Assembly (NCBI GenBank): GCA_947624645.1
Contig: CANQLG010000002.1
Span: forward strand, 1-64,000
Reading direction: 5' to 3'
DNA from: Candidatus Gastranaerophilales bacterium
GTDB taxonomy: Bacteria > Cyanobacteriota > Vampirovibrionia > Gastranaerophilales > Gastranaerophilaceae
DNA length: 64,000 nucleotides
Part shown: positions 36,054-45,727 of the stretch, piece after piece
Numbering within the stretch: the stretch's first letter is position 1
Layout: each line of letters begins with the position of its first letter
Program-made: the position numbers and the translations under genes
Notes under the pieces: generated by a model
Told to the model about the DNA's origin: nothing
Seen by the model: only the letters and a program-made list of their open reading frames with translations
Databases searched by the model: none

Positions 36054-39000
36054 TTATATTTTGTGTACACGAACTACGTTTGGGTTGTTTTGAGGATTTT
36101 TAGCTCTTCCCAAAGTTCTGATTAAGAACGATGATATCTTTGTAGCTGCGGTTTTGTTTTCTCCGCGTTGAACTTTATAGCTTACTTCTTCAGTAGATGT
36201 ATCCTTTTGTTCAACTTCTTTAGGAGCTGTGTCTTTGTGTTCAACTTCTTTAGGAGTTGTGTCTTTGTGTTCAACTTCTTTAGGAGCTGTGTCTTTGTGT
36301 TCAACTTCTTTAGGAGTTGTGTCTTTGTGTTCAACTTCTTTAGGAGTTGTGTCTTTGTGTTCAACTTCTTTAGGAGTTGTATCCTTTTGTTCAACTTCTT
36401 TAGGAGTTGTATCCTTTTGTTCAACTTCTTTAGGAGTTGTGTCTTTGTGTTCAACTTCTTGTTTCGGCGGTGTAGTTTCTTCTTGCTGCGCAGAAGCTAC
36501 AACTTCTGTTTTAGCATTGTTGCTTATAAATAATTCGGGTTCTTTATCTGCAACATTTGTATCACTCTTTGAAGTATCTGATTGCGTTGTTTGCTGTTTG
36601 TTTTCTGATGTTTCTTGAGCAGGTACTAACGGAGCATCTCCATCACCATTGTTGACATCGTCATCAGCAGATGGAACTTCTTGACTTCCCGGAACGATTT
36701 GAACATCATCATTATCTGAATTATTCTTATCGCCTTCTACACTCGGGTCGCAAGTTTCAGATGCACTTGGAGTTGTTGCCTCTTCACTTTGAGGAGCTTT
36801 TGTAGGTGCTGCTGTTGCAGAACCCGGGATAAGCTCAGGATCATCATCATCTCCATTTACATCACCCTCTTCGCTTGGATCACAAGTATCTCCTGGTGTT
36901 ACTGTACTTTCCGGTTTTTTCGTAGGTTCACTTGTTGGAGTTTGAGTTGCTTCACTTGTTACACCAGGATTAATCGGAGGATTATCTGGATCATCTGTAT
37001 TTAAATCCGGATCTTCGCTTGGATCGCAAGTATCTTCTGGATTCAATGTAGGAGTTGCACTTGGAGTTACCGTCGGGTTTTGAGTTTCAGGAGTATTTGT
37101 CGGTCCTTGAGTTGGGGTGGGAGTTGGTTTTATTGTCTCAGAAGGATCATCGGGCTCCAATGTGGGTATATCAGTTGCCGGATTTGTATCATCCTGATCG
37201 GCAGGAGTTTGTGTCGGTGTCGGCGTTGGGGTTGGTGTTGGAGTTTGTGTTGGCGTCGGCGTTGGAGTTGGAGTTTGTGTTGGCGTTGGTGTCGGATCAT
37301 CAGGCTCCAATGTCGGTATATCAGTTGCCGGATTTGTCGGCTCCATTGTTGGGGTTGGTGTTGGTTCCGGTGTAGGTGTCGGAGTTGGCTCCGGCGTAGG
37401 TGTCGGTGTTGGTTCCGGAGTTGGAGTTGGTGTCGGTTCCGGCGTAGGTGTAGGTGTCGGTTCCGGAGTTGGAGTCGGCGTTGATGTTGGTTCATCAGGC
37501 TCTAATGTTGGTATATCAGTTGCCGGATTTGTCGGTTCCTGCGTTGGTGTAGGAGTTGGTTCCGGCGTAGGTGTCGGAGTTGGTTCCGGAGTTGGTGTAG
37601 GAGTTGGTTCCGGTGTAGGTGTAGGAGTTGGTTCCGGCGTTGGTGTCGGAGTTGGTTCCGGCGTTGGTGTAGGTGTCGGTTCCGGAGTTGGTGTAGGAGT
37701 TACATCCGGAGTCGGTGTAGGAGTTACATCCGGAGTTGGTGTAGGAGTTACATCCGGAGTTGGTGTAGGAGTTACATCCGGAGTTGGTGTAGGAGTTACA
37801 TCCGGAGTCGGTGTTGGAGTTACATCCGGAGTCGGTGTTGGAGTTTGTTCCGGAGTCGGGATTGGAGTTTGTTCCGGAGTTGGGATTGGAGTTGGTTCCG
37901 GCGTTGGTGTCGGAGTTGGTTCCGGCGTTGGTGTCGGAGTTGGTTCCGGCGTTGGTGTCGGTACACATCCACAATTATCGTCCGGATTATCAGGACATTG
38001 ACAACAAGGACAAGGTACTTTTAACATTTCACAATCATTTATTCTGTAATTGAATTGGGGTAATCTTATTTCTACACCATCTTCAAATCTTGATTGACCA
38101 TTTGCATCAACAAAACTGTATGACATTAATCTGTCTACATTTATTGTTGAATTTTCTATTATTTCTTCTAAACTTTTACCTGTTGTATCAAAATCCGGAT
38201 TTACATCAAATACGCCGTATCTGTGAATTCCGTTTTGATCTTCATATTGAGTAGCAAATAAATCTGCATTTGCTATAACAACTTGTTGAAGAATATTTCT
38301 TGCAAATTCATTAACATATTCTATGTCATTATTAAGAACGGTCTTCCCGTCAACTACTTCGGCAAATCTGCCGCTTCCATCCGGAGAATAGTAATATTGT
38401 AATATGTCTATTGCTTTAAATACATCCCCGCTTTGTGTTACTCCGTTTGGATTTTGATTACTAGCAATTGTAATATTTCTGTCATTTCTGCCTTCTGTAA
38501 CAGCTGAAGGAGAAATTTGGTAAATAATTCCATTTTTATCTGTTTTACTTGTATCGGCTAAATTAGATTGCGTTCTTAATGTTCTTACTTCAGGTAATGT
38601 TACACCTAAAAGCATTTTATCTGTATTTTCATCTAAAGTTCTGTTTATATCATTTATATTGCCTGTATGAATTATATCATTAAAGTTCATAGCATCTAAA
38701 ACATATTCAAACTCGGCAGCGTTAGCAGGTGAGTTTACTACTGCATATACTATGTCTCGATATGCTTCATCAGAAACCTGACCGTATGTATCATATATCA
38801 TATCAGAAAATGAAGCGTATTCACCGTCAAGAAGCATTGTTGAATCTTTAATTACACTTGCTGTCGGTCTGTTTGGTGAATAACTGCTTGATGAATAATA
38901 AAATTGCTGGTTTTCAGGCTGTGTATTTTGTGCCTGATATACAATTGTAGTAGGCATTGTTAATAATCTTATATCAAGTGCTTGGTCTGAACTTGATTTG

Positions 39001-40169
39001 CCTCTGAATAAGTTAAGACCGCTTATTGAATCATAGCTGTCTGCGTCTTCACCTAATTCATTTTTTATATATATAGCTAATGCCGGATTTGCTTGGATAG
39101 TTTCATCTATAATTTTATTTCTTACTGAAATTCTTTCTTCTTCAGGATATTGGCTTAATGCTGTGCTGTATACTTTATCAATAATTTCACCTAATGTAGC
39201 TCCTTCATCTTTTGCTTCTGAAGGTTGTTCTGTTATTGTTACTATTATGGTTCCGTTTTCATTCGCCGGTACACCGTTTTCGTTTGTAACTTCAACAGTT
39301 CTTACAGGGCTTAATACTTCGCCCGAACCTTCTATATATCCTTGAATATTTTTTCCGCTTCCGCCTATTTTGTATTCCCTGACAGCTAATCCTTTTTTAT
39401 CAGGGCTCATTGCGCTGTTTGCTTCTGCAACATTATAAGAAACAACTGCACCGTTTGCATCATAATTTATACTAGTGATAATGCCGCAGTGAAGATTTTT
39501 GCTTCCTTCTCCCGTTACTACTATGGTTCCTTTTCTTAATGTTATACCTGAATTTTCATCAATTTTTGTTGCTGCATCGTATAAATCTCTACTCGTTTGT
39601 GCATTTCTAAATCCTTCAAGTTCAGGGGCATTATATGCTTCTTCTCCGAAGAAAGCTTTTACCAATGATTGTAAACCTTGTGCAGCATATCCTTTTGTAT
39701 AATTTGTTCCTAATAATGCATTTGTATCATTAATGCTTAAACCTTCTCCAATTGCTGCTTCTATTTTTTCGGGGGTCGTATCTTCTACTTCCTCGTATGT
39801 TGTCATAGCATCAGGTGTTAATATTACTTCTCTGCCTTCGTTTGTAAAATAAAACTCTGTTACAGGCATTTGAGATAAATTAACATCTTGTATTTCAGTA
39901 GGAGAAAATACTAAAGAAGCATCTAAGCCCGCATCTTCTAATGATTGAGCTGATGCAACTTCTTCTATTGGAATATGATCCGAATTTCTTCCGACAGTTG
40001 CATTATATATCATCGGTGTAAGTGCCGTAGCTACTGCAACTCCCATCGCTATTGTTGCTTCCTTCTTACCTTCAAATGAAGGGTTTAACGGATTTGTTAT
40101 TTTGCTTGTATTATTTAATTTGTTTATATTTTTATATTGAGTATTCGGTGATATTTTACTAATCTGCAT
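36054..40169 (-). CDS. Large modular repeat protein with Pro-Thr-rich and [10 protein letters not shown] repeats
   Basis: A 1371-residue protein, probably surface-exposed. It has an unusual N-terminus: about 30 polar residues, NPSFEGKK at 29-36, and then a hydrophobic segment at about 38-58. A region near residues 150-280 resembles an NlpC/P60 or CHAP fold ([11 protein letters not shown], then LHCGIIT) but lacks an obvious catalytic cysteine. A cysteine-rich patch ([16 protein letters not shown]) precedes about 250 residues of [11 protein letters not shown] repeats. Three copies of a CDPSExxDxNxDD unit and nine [10 protein letters not shown] decapeptides follow. The end, [16 protein letters not shown], resembles the start of a LysM. 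TATAAT (40198-40203) and GGAG lie upstream. Confidence 0.6.
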   Translation of the reverse strand: MQISKISPNTQYKNINKLNNTSKITNPLNPSFEGKKEATIAMGVAVATALTPMIYNATVGRNSDHIPIEEVASAQSLEDAGLDASLVFSPTEIQDVNLSQMPVTEFYFTNEGREVILTPDAMTTYEEVEDTTPEKIEAAIGEGLSINDTNALLGTNYTKGYAAQGLQSLVKAFFGEEAYNAPELEGFRNAQTSRDLYDAATKIDENSGITLRKGTIVVTGEGSKNLHCGIITSINYDANGAVVSYNVAEANSAMSPDKKGLAVREYKIGGSGKNIQGYIEGSGEVLSPVRTVEVTNENGVPANENGTIIVTITEQPSEAKDEGATLGEIIDKVYSTALSQYPEEERISVRNKIIDETIQANPALAIYIKNELGEDADSYDSISGLNLFRGKSSSDQALDIRLLTMPTTIVYQAQNTQPENQQFYYSSSSYSPNRPTASVIKDSTMLLDGEYASFSDMIYDTYGQVSDEAYRDIVYAVVNSPANAAEFEYVLDAMNFNDIIHTGNINDINRTLDENTDKMLLGVTLPEVRTLRTQSNLADTSKTDKNGIIYQISPSAVTEGRNDRNITIASNQNPNGVTQSGDVFKAIDILQYYYSPDGSGRFAEVVDGKTVLNNDIEYVNEFARNILQQVVIANADLFATQYEDQNGIHRYGVFDVNPDFDTTGKSLEEIIENSTINVDRLMSYSFVDANGQSRFEDGVEIRLPQFNYRINDCEMLKVPCPCCQCPDNPDDNCGCVPTPTPEPTPTPTPEPTPTPTPEPTPIPTPEQTPIPTPEQTPTPTPDVTPTPTPDVTPTPTPDVTPTPTPDVTPTPTPDVTPTPTPDVTPTPTPEPTPTPTPEPTPTPTPEPTPTPTPEPTPTPTPEPTPTPTPEPTPTPTQEPTNPATDIPTLEPDEPTSTPTPTPEPTPTPTPEPTPTPTPEPTPTPTPEPTPTPTPEPTPTPTMEPTNPATDIPTLEPDDPTPTPTQTPTPTPTPTQTPTPTPTPTPTQTPADQDDTNPATDIPTLEPDDPSETIKPTPTPTQGPTNTPETQNPTVTPSATPTLNPEDTCDPSEDPDLNTDDPDNPPINPGVTSEATQTPTSEPTKKPESTVTPGDTCDPSEEGDVNGDDDDPELIPGSATAAPTKAPQSEEATTPSASETCDPSVEGDKNNSDNDDVQIVPGSQEVPSADDDVNNGDGDAPLVPAQETSENKQQTTQSDTSKSDTNVADKEPELFISNNAKTEVVASAQQEETTPPKQEVEHKDTTPKEVEQKDTTPKEVEQKDTTPKEVEHKDTTPKEVEHKDTTPKEVEHKDTAPKEVEHKDTTPKEVEHKDTAPKEVEQKDTSTEEVSYKVQRGENKTAATKISSFLIRTLGRAKNPQNNPNVVRVHKI
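36184..36459 (-). repeat. Nine tandem 30-bp coding repeats
   Basis: Nine copies of a 30-bp unit encode [10 protein letters not shown] with H/Q, T/A and terminal variants. The last copy (coding sense) is degenerate ([10 protein letters not shown]). They are direct and without spacers. Confidence 0.95.
37200..37965 (-). repeat. Pro-Thr coding microsatellite
   Basis: Hundreds of bases of imperfect 18- and 24-bp units encode PTPTPE and PTPTPDVT. Two [12 protein letters not shown] blocks interrupt them near 37300 and 37510. GC content is visibly much higher than in the surrounding DNA. Confidence 0.93.
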
Positions 40170-40197
40170 GTCAGTTTTTTCTCCTTTTTAGTAATTT

Positions 40198-40203
40198 ATT
40201 ATA
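40198..40203 (-). promoter_or_regulatory. -10 element of the large repeat-protein gene
   Basis: On the minus strand TATAAT lies about 30 bases before the ATG, and GGAG is 11 bases upstream of the start. No convincing -35 is seen. Confidence 0.45.
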
Positions 40204-40337
40204 CTTGGTTTAAATCACCTCAAACTAAAAATTGCTTGGTCTTAACCATGTTTTTTTATTTTTTTTACATTTATTTACATTAATCTTTTTTCATCTTTAT
40301 TGTTTTGATTTTTGGTTGATTATAAAATATTTCTGTT

Positions 40338-40562
40338 ATGGGTAAATCAAAAAAACGTAGTTTTTGTAAAAATATTGATAATATCGGAACAGTATTAAAA
40401 CGTTCCGATATCCTTGATAATATTATTTCTGATATCAGATTTAATAATATTTCTGAAGAAACAAAAAAGTATGTTGGGCTTTTTGGTATTACATATGAAG
40501 AACTTTCCGAAGCAGGTATTACTTTTGAAGAATTATCTGCCGTTAAACATTTATTTTATTAA
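40338..40562 (+). CDS. Small hypothetical protein, 74 residues
   Basis: Not recognised. A basic N-terminus (MGKSKKRSF) is followed by helical sequence and a short internal duplication, GITYEELS then GITFEELS. There is no membrane segment. No Shine-Dalgarno is visible; TATAAA lies 11 bases before the ATG. It overlaps the hisS 3' end by 12 bp on the opposite strand. The internal repeat and normal codon use favour a real gene. Confidence 0.5.
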   Translation: MGKSKKRSFCKNIDNIGTVLKRSDILDNIISDIRFNNISEETKKYVGLFGITYEELSEAGITFEELSAVKHLFY

Positions 40563-41774
40563 ATCTTCAAATTTTAATTTTTTTTGCTCGGACGTATTCA
40601 AATCTTTTAGTGTAAGATAATTGTTATTTATTTCATCTTCACCTAAAATTATTGCGTATGAAGCTGATTTTGAAGCTTTTTCCAGCTGTTTTGTAAATTT
40701 TCGTGTATTATAGTCAAACTCTGCCGAAAACCCATGTTCTCTTAGTTTAGATGTGAGTTTTATTGCTTCAGGCTGATTATCTGAAACTACAAAATAATCA
40801 AGTTTTTTTTCTTCTATTTGAGGAATTAATGAATTTAATCTTTCAACACCCATAGCCCATCCGATGGCAGGTGTGCTTTGTCCTCCCAATAATTCCACTA
40901 ATCCGTCATATCTTCCGCCACCGCATACAGCATTTTGTGCTCCTAAGTTATTTGATTTTATTTCAAATACTGTTTTTGTGTAGTAATCTAACCCTCTTAC
41001 CAAAAAAGTATTTTCTTTATATTTTATATTTAATATATCTAAGTATTCTTTTAATTTTGTATAATGCTGGGCACATTCGGGGCATAATTTTATTCCTGAT
41101 ACTTTTTCTTTTAAATTATTTTCTTCAAATAATTTATTACATGATTCATTTTTGCAGTCTAAAATTCTCAGGGGGTTTTTTTCAAATCTGCTTTTACAAT
41201 CTTCGCATAAATCATTTAAAAATGGTTTTATCGCTTGCTTTAGTCCTTCTTTGTACTCTTTTCTGCATTCTGAGCATCCTAAAGAATTGATTTCAACGAG
41301 TAAATCATTTAATCCTACGGATTTTAGAAAATCTACCGCAAGTTTAATGCATTCTGCATCGGCAGAAGCATCCTGTATCCCTATCATTTCTACTCCGACT
41401 TGATGAAATTGGCGTTGTCTGCCTGCTTGTGGTCTTTCATATCTGAACATGGGACCAAAATACCACAGTTTTAAAGGCGGACTTTGTCTGAACATATTAT
41501 GTTCTATATATGCTCTTACTACACCTGCCGTATTCTCGGGACGTAAGGTTAAACTTCTGTCACTCTTTTCAAAAGTATACATCTCTTTATTTACTATATC
41601 GGTTGTATCTCCCACGCCTCTTTCAAAGAGGCTTGTATCTTCAAAAATAGGTGTCCTTATTTCTTTAAAATTTGCTTTGGTAAATACTTCTTCAGCAGCT
41701 TTTTGTATAAAATGCCAGTTTTCAATTTCTTCGGGTAATATATCTTTTGTTCCTTTTTGTGCTTTTATATTCAT
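40551..41774 (-). CDS. hisS: Histidyl-tRNA synthetase
   Basis: A 407-residue class II aminoacyl-tRNA synthetase that charges tRNA-His. Motif 1 is near KGTKDILPEE and RTPIFEDTSLF; motif 2 is FRYERPQAGRQRQFHQ; the histidine-A region is LVRGLDYYTKTVFE and CGGGRYDGLV. Motif 3 is WAMGVERL, and an anticodon-binding domain follows from about residue 320. The cysteine-rich insertion (SLGCSECR, DLCEDCK, LCPECA) is common in Gram-positive and cyanobacterial HisS. GAGGT precedes the ATG. Confidence 0.97.
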   Translation of the reverse strand: MNIKAQKGTKDILPEEIENWHFIQKAAEEVFTKANFKEIRTPIFEDTSLFERGVGDTTDIVNKEMYTFEKSDRSLTLRPENTAGVVRAYIEHNMFRQSPPLKLWYFGPMFRYERPQAGRQRQFHQVGVEMIGIQDASADAECIKLAVDFLKSVGLNDLLVEINSLGCSECRKEYKEGLKQAIKPFLNDLCEDCKSRFEKNPLRILDCKNESCNKLFEENNLKEKVSGIKLCPECAQHYTKLKEYLDILNIKYKENTFLVRGLDYYTKTVFEIKSNNLGAQNAVCGGGRYDGLVELLGGQSTPAIGWAMGVERLNSLIPQIEEKKLDYFVVSDNQPEAIKLTSKLREHGFSAEFDYNTRKFTKQLEKASKSASYAIILGEDEINNNYLTLKDLNTSEQKKLKFEDLIK

Positions 41775-41824
41775 TTTTACCTCGTTTTTTTGAATTATAT
41801 AATAAATATGCTAAACTTAAAAAT

Positions 41825-42745
41825 ATGATAAAACGTATTTTGGTTAATTTAATTTTAATAGTTATATTGTTTGGTTTTATAGAGTATGGAGCTTTTGTTT
41901 TGGCAAAAAAACAAAATGTGATATATAAGCAAAAAGCTGACAGACTTGAAGTTAATAATACCCGTGCTTTTAAGACAAATTATAATATTTTGTCGGATTT
42001 TAATACAACTGTTTGGAGAAATTCATTCTATCTCGATAATAAGGATAAAAAACCGATAATATGGTTTGGATGCTCATTTGCTGAAGGTGCCGGGCTTGAA
42101 GATGAGCATACTCCCTGTTATAAAATTTCCCAACTGACGAACAGAAGCTGTATAAACAGGTCAAAGGGTGCAACGGGTACTCAATTTATGTATTATCAAT
42201 TAAATACCCCTGATTTTAAGAATCATGCTCCTCAGGCTGATTATATAATTTATGTTTTTATTTGGAATCACCTTCAAAGGCTTTATAACTTCCAAGTTAA
42301 TCCTTTAATTAACATGTTTAACTTAAGATATAAGATAAAAAATGATGAGCTTGTTGAAATTAAACCTTTATTTAAACCTTTATATTCGCTTTATTCAGTA
42401 AAATGGCTGTTAAATAAAAAAGGATATAAACAGGCCGATAAAGAATACGTTGAATTTACTTTATTTAATAAAATCATGCAAGAATCCGCCAAATTGACAA
42501 AACAATATTATCCCGATTCTAAATTTATCCTGCTTGAATTTCCCGATGTTCATAATAAATCAATACCTGATTATGAAGTCAAAAAACTTGAATCTTTTGG
42601 AATTCATGTTGTAAATGTTAAAAATTTAACGGGTGATATTAATGTTTACGATAAAAAATATTGGCTTGCTGATGATATTCATCCTTCCGAAGATTTATGG
42701 AATATTATTTTGCCCGAATTAGTTAAGCGGGAACTATCGGAATAG
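41825..42745 (+). CDS. SGNH/GDSL-family hydrolase, membrane-anchored
   Basis: A 306-residue protein. One N-terminal membrane helix (about 5-26) is followed by an SGNH-like domain: WFGCSFAEGAG holds the nucleophile serine and DDIHPSEDLW the catalytic Asp-x-x-His near the end. Such enzymes deacetylate or transfer acyl groups on sugars and lipids of the envelope. The ATG at 41825 is chosen because the membrane helix begins directly after it; the reading frame extends further upstream but overlaps the hisS control region. The last 23 bp overlap the histidine kinase gene, tail to tail. Confidence 0.75.
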   Translation: MIKRILVNLILIVILFGFIEYGAFVLAKKQNVIYKQKADRLEVNNTRAFKTNYNILSDFNTTVWRNSFYLDNKDKKPIIWFGCSFAEGAGLEDEHTPCYKISQLTNRSCINRSKGATGTQFMYYQLNTPDFKNHAPQADYIIYVFIWNHLQRLYNFQVNPLINMFNLRYKIKNDELVEIKPLFKPLYSLYSVKWLLNKKGYKQADKEYVEFTLFNKIMQESAKLTKQYYPDSKFILLEFPDVHNKSIPDYEVKKLESFGIHVVNVKNLTGDINVYDKKYWLADDIHPSEDLWNIILPELVKRELSE

Positions 42746-44393
42746 TAACGGTAAACTCACTGCCTTCATTTTCTTTTGAATGGAATGAAATACTCCCTTT
42801 ATGAAGTTCAATAATTTTCTTTGAAATTGATAACCCAAGTCCTGTACCGATGCCTTTTTGTTTTGTAGTAAATCCTGCATTAAAAATTTTATTTTGTAAG
42901 TTTTGAGCTATGCCTTTTCCGTTATCTTTTATTGTAACAACAAGGTTATTTTCTGCTGTTTTGGTTGTGATTTCTATTCTGCCGTTTTCTCTAAATCCTG
43001 TTATACTCTGGCAAGCATTAACAAGCAGATTCATAAATACCTGATTCAGCATATTTACACTGCACATTACGGGGGGAAGATTTGAATAATTTTTTATTAT
43101 TTCTATGTTATTTATTTCGTGAGCGATTAATTTTAAAGTTAAATCAATTTCTTTATTAATATCCGCACTTTGAAATTCCGCTTCATCAAGTCTTACAAAG
43201 CGTTTAAGAGATTTTACCATATTCGAAATTCTGTTTGATGCTTCTATATCAACTGCATTTAAATCCTTTAATATCTCTTTTTGATTGTGAGTTATATTTT
43301 CATTAGTTGAAAGAATTTTATTTATTAAATTATTATTGGAGCATATAGAAGCCAAAGGAGTATTGATTTCATGTGCCACACCTGAAATTAATTGACCGAT
43401 AGAAGCCATTTTTTCGGTATTAATCAATTGCATTTGTGTTTCTTTAAGCTCGTTTAGTGTTTTTTGCAGTTTCTTGTTCTTTTTATTTAATTGATTAATC
43501 AACTCTGCTTGTATTATGCTGCTTGAAAGCTGAACCGAAATGGATTGGAGTATTTCACGATTATCTTCCAAAACGAATTTTTGTTTTGTAAGCGTTACAA
43601 TTATCCCTAATAATTTATTTTTATTATAAACAGGTATAATTATTCTCTTTATACCTCTTGGCATAATGTCTTTAGAGTTTAAATATTCTTTTAAACAATT
43701 GGTAACTACTATATTTTTATTTTTTATCTGCAAAAGTACTTCATCTTCATATTCGACATTTATGTTGTCTTGAGCCGGAATAGAGTATCTGATTTTAAAA
43801 TAATTTTTTTCTTTTGTTAAAAAATATGTTTTGAAAGAGCCTAAAAGATTGTGTATTTCTTCAAGTGTTGAATTGAAAATAGTTTCAAGATTATTTGTTT
43901 CTCTGATAACAAGCGAGATTCTGTTTATTATTCCCATTTTAAGTATTTGAGCCTGAGAAAGTTCCTGAAGCTTTGTATATTGATGCTGATTTTCTTTAAG
44001 ATTATCGTATTGTGATTTAAGTTGAGAAAATCTCCTGTTTAATGCGTCTAAATTATCTTGGGCGGTTATATTCTTGAAAATGGTTATTTTATCTTCATTA
44101 TATTTAAATGTATATATATAATAATATATATATTCTCCGTTAGAATTTTGATATGTGCAATAAGTATGAAAATTTTCTTTTGAACTCAGCATTAAGTCAA
44201 GCGGTGTTTGATTAATAAAACTGTCCGAAGATAAAAAACACAAATTAAAATTGAATCTGTTTTTAAATTTCTCAAAAGAAGTATATTCGGGAAAAGACAT
44301 AAGAAATGCTTTATTTGTGAAAATAATTTTATTTTCACTGGAAATTACACAAAGTGCGTCCGAATAATTATTGAAAAAGTCTAATTTAGTCAT
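42723..44393 (-). CDS. Soluble sensor histidine kinase (PAS-GAF)
   Basis: A 556-residue kinase without membrane segments. A PAS-like domain (about 5-110) and coiled coil (115-150) are followed by a GAF-like domain (about 155-300) and a second coiled coil. HisKA has phospho-acceptor H341 in GVAHEINTPL, and HATPase_c ends with GIGTGLGLSISKKI and a G3-type GSEFTVTIP. It probably senses an intracellular signal. It is the last gene of rsgA-prenyl synthase-DUF212-HK, six bases after the DUF212 gene. No response regulator is adjacent; the RpaA-like regulator at 15014-15724 is the only one in the window. Confidence 0.9.
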   Translation of the reverse strand: MTKLDFFNNYSDALCVISSENKIIFTNKAFLMSFPEYTSFEKFKNRFNFNLCFLSSDSFINQTPLDLMLSSKENFHTYCTYQNSNGEYIYYYIYTFKYNEDKITIFKNITAQDNLDALNRRFSQLKSQYDNLKENQHQYTKLQELSQAQILKMGIINRISLVIRETNNLETIFNSTLEEIHNLLGSFKTYFLTKEKNYFKIRYSIPAQDNINVEYEDEVLLQIKNKNIVVTNCLKEYLNSKDIMPRGIKRIIIPVYNKNKLLGIIVTLTKQKFVLEDNREILQSISVQLSSSIIQAELINQLNKKNKKLQKTLNELKETQMQLINTEKMASIGQLISGVAHEINTPLASICSNNNLINKILSTNENITHNQKEILKDLNAVDIEASNRISNMVKSLKRFVRLDEAEFQSADINKEIDLTLKLIAHEINNIEIIKNYSNLPPVMCSVNMLNQVFMNLLVNACQSITGFRENGRIEITTKTAENNLVVTIKDNGKGIAQNLQNKIFNAGFTTKQKGIGTGLGLSISKKIIELHKGSISFHSKENEGSEFTVTIPIVPA

Positions 44394-44399
44394 TATAAC

Positions 44400-44849
44400 C
44401 TATTGAAATAAGTAAAAATGATTAACAAAAGCAATGTAAATACCGAGTAAAGCACCTACAAATACTTCAAAAGGGGTGTGACCTAAGAGTTCCTTAAGTC
44501 TGTCAGCCGGCATTTGACCGTGCGCATAAAAGTCATCGCGGATTTTATTAAGGCAAGCCGCAATTTTACCGGTAGAACGTCTTAAGCCTGCCGCATCATA
44601 CATAACAACAAGAGCATATCCTAAAGCTATTGCAAATTCAACAGAATCGAAACCGCAAATAAACCCTACGGTCGTTGATAAAGCGACAACTCCCGCAGTA
44701 TGAGCGCTTGGCATGCCTCCTGTCGTGGCAAGTACCTGAAAATCTATTTTTTTTGTTTTAATTATGTGTCCTATAAATTTTAAAAGCTGTGCTATAATTG
44801 CAGCTTCTATTCCGTTTATTATTATTTCATAACTCGTGTTTAAAATCAT
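44400..44849 (-). CDS. DUF212 (divergent PAP2-like) membrane protein
   Basis: A 149-residue integral membrane protein of the DUF212/YuiD family, distantly related to acid phosphatases. The conserved GGMPSAHTAGVVALST and DAAGLRRSTGK motifs are present, together with LGHTPFEVFVGALLG. About four membrane segments are expected. Its ATG overlaps the prenyl synthase stop codon (ATGA). Adjacency to a polyprenyl synthase suggests it could dephosphorylate a prenyl diphosphate, an inference from context only. Confidence 0.88.
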   Translation of the reverse strand: MILNTSYEIIINGIEAAIIAQLLKFIGHIIKTKKIDFQVLATTGGMPSAHTAGVVALSTTVGFICGFDSVEFAIALGYALVVMYDAAGLRRSTGKIAACLNKIRDDFYAHGQMPADRLKELLGHTPFEVFVGALLGIYIAFVNHFYLFQ

Positions 44850-45727
44850 TTATTGACCCTCTTAACAATATCAGTCAGAATACCGGATAAAATTTCGGAA
44901 TTTATACTGCTTTCCTTAAGTATATCATAAGCTTGATTGCAAAGGAATATTACTTGTTTTTTTGCTTCCTCAAGTCCAAACATTGAAATATAAGTTGATT
45001 TTTTTGCTTTAATATCTTTCCCAGGAGTTTTACCGAGTTCTTCTATTGTCGACGTGATATCTAAAATATCATCACATATTTGAAAAGCATGCCCATAGTA
45101 TTGAGCAAATTTTGTTAATTTCTCAAGAATATCTTCGTTTGCACCACCTAATATGGCACCTGCTCGGATTGCAAGTTTAAATAATCTTGCTGTTTTATAT
45201 TCATAAATAAAATCAAGAGTTTCAGGTGAAATTTGCTTGTTTTCGGAATCAATATCAACTATTTGTCCCGAAATAATTCCGTCAGTACCTGCTGCAATAA
45301 AAAATTCTTTTAAAACTCTCAATATAATTTCGGGCGGAATACTTGAGGGAGTTTTATCTATTATTAATTTTGGGGCATAGCTTAAAAGAGCATCACCCGC
45401 CAATATAGCGGTTGATTCGCCGAATACTTTATGATTTGAAAGTTTACCCCGCCTGTAATCATCATTATCCATACTCGGTAAATCATCGTGGATTAAACTT
45501 TGAGCGTGGAGCATTTCAATTGCGCAGGCTAAAGGCATTACCTGTTCAATACTGCATCCGAATATTGAAGCCGTTTCAATTGCAATTACAGGTCGTAACC
45601 TTTTCCCGTCAGCCAGAACCGAGTATCTCATAGATTCATATACACTCTCGGGATATATAACTTCCATATATTTGTCTAAATATTCGTTTACTTTTATTCT
45701 TAATTCGTTAAATCGTGAATTTTCCAT
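44846..45727 (-). CDS. Geranylgeranyl/farnesyl diphosphate synthase
   Basis: A 293-residue trans-isoprenyl diphosphate synthase. The first aspartate-rich motif is HDDLPSMDND near residue 83 and the second is ICDDILDI. The length and motifs fit IspA/CrtE enzymes that make C15 or C20 diphosphates for quinones and undecaprenyl carriers; the chain length cannot be decided by eye. The start overlaps the rsgA stop codon by one base (TAATG), and the end overlaps the DUF212 gene by four bases. Confidence 0.93.
   Translation of the reverse strand: MENSRFNELRIKVNEYLDKYMEVIYPESVYESMRYSVLADGKRLRPVIAIETASIFGCSIEQVMPLACAIEMLHAQSLIHDDLPSMDNDDYRRGKLSNHKVFGESTAILAGDALLSYAPKLIIDKTPSSIPPEIILRVLKEFFIAAGTDGIISGQIVDIDSENKQISPETLDFIYEYKTARLFKLAIRAGAILGGANEDILEKLTKFAQYYGHAFQICDDILDITSTIEELGKTPGKDIKAKKSTYISMFGLEEAKKQVIFLCNQAYDILKESSINSEILSGILTDIVKRVNK

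Noticed and set aside
36184-36459. CRISPR-like array
   Set aside because: The 30-bp units are contiguous with no spacers and encode a decapeptide in frame.
36168-36618. Long open frames on both strands across the 30-bp repeats
   Set aside because: Any 30-bp repeat without a stop codon stays open in several frames. The frames translate to monotonous repeats and lack Shine-Dalgarno sites; only the 1371-residue minus-strand frame fits the flanking sequence.
37130-37974. Arg/Cys/Trp-rich or Asn/Thr-rich open frames over the Pro-Thr repeats
   Set aside because: They are out-of-frame readings of the PTPTPE repeats, with improbable composition.
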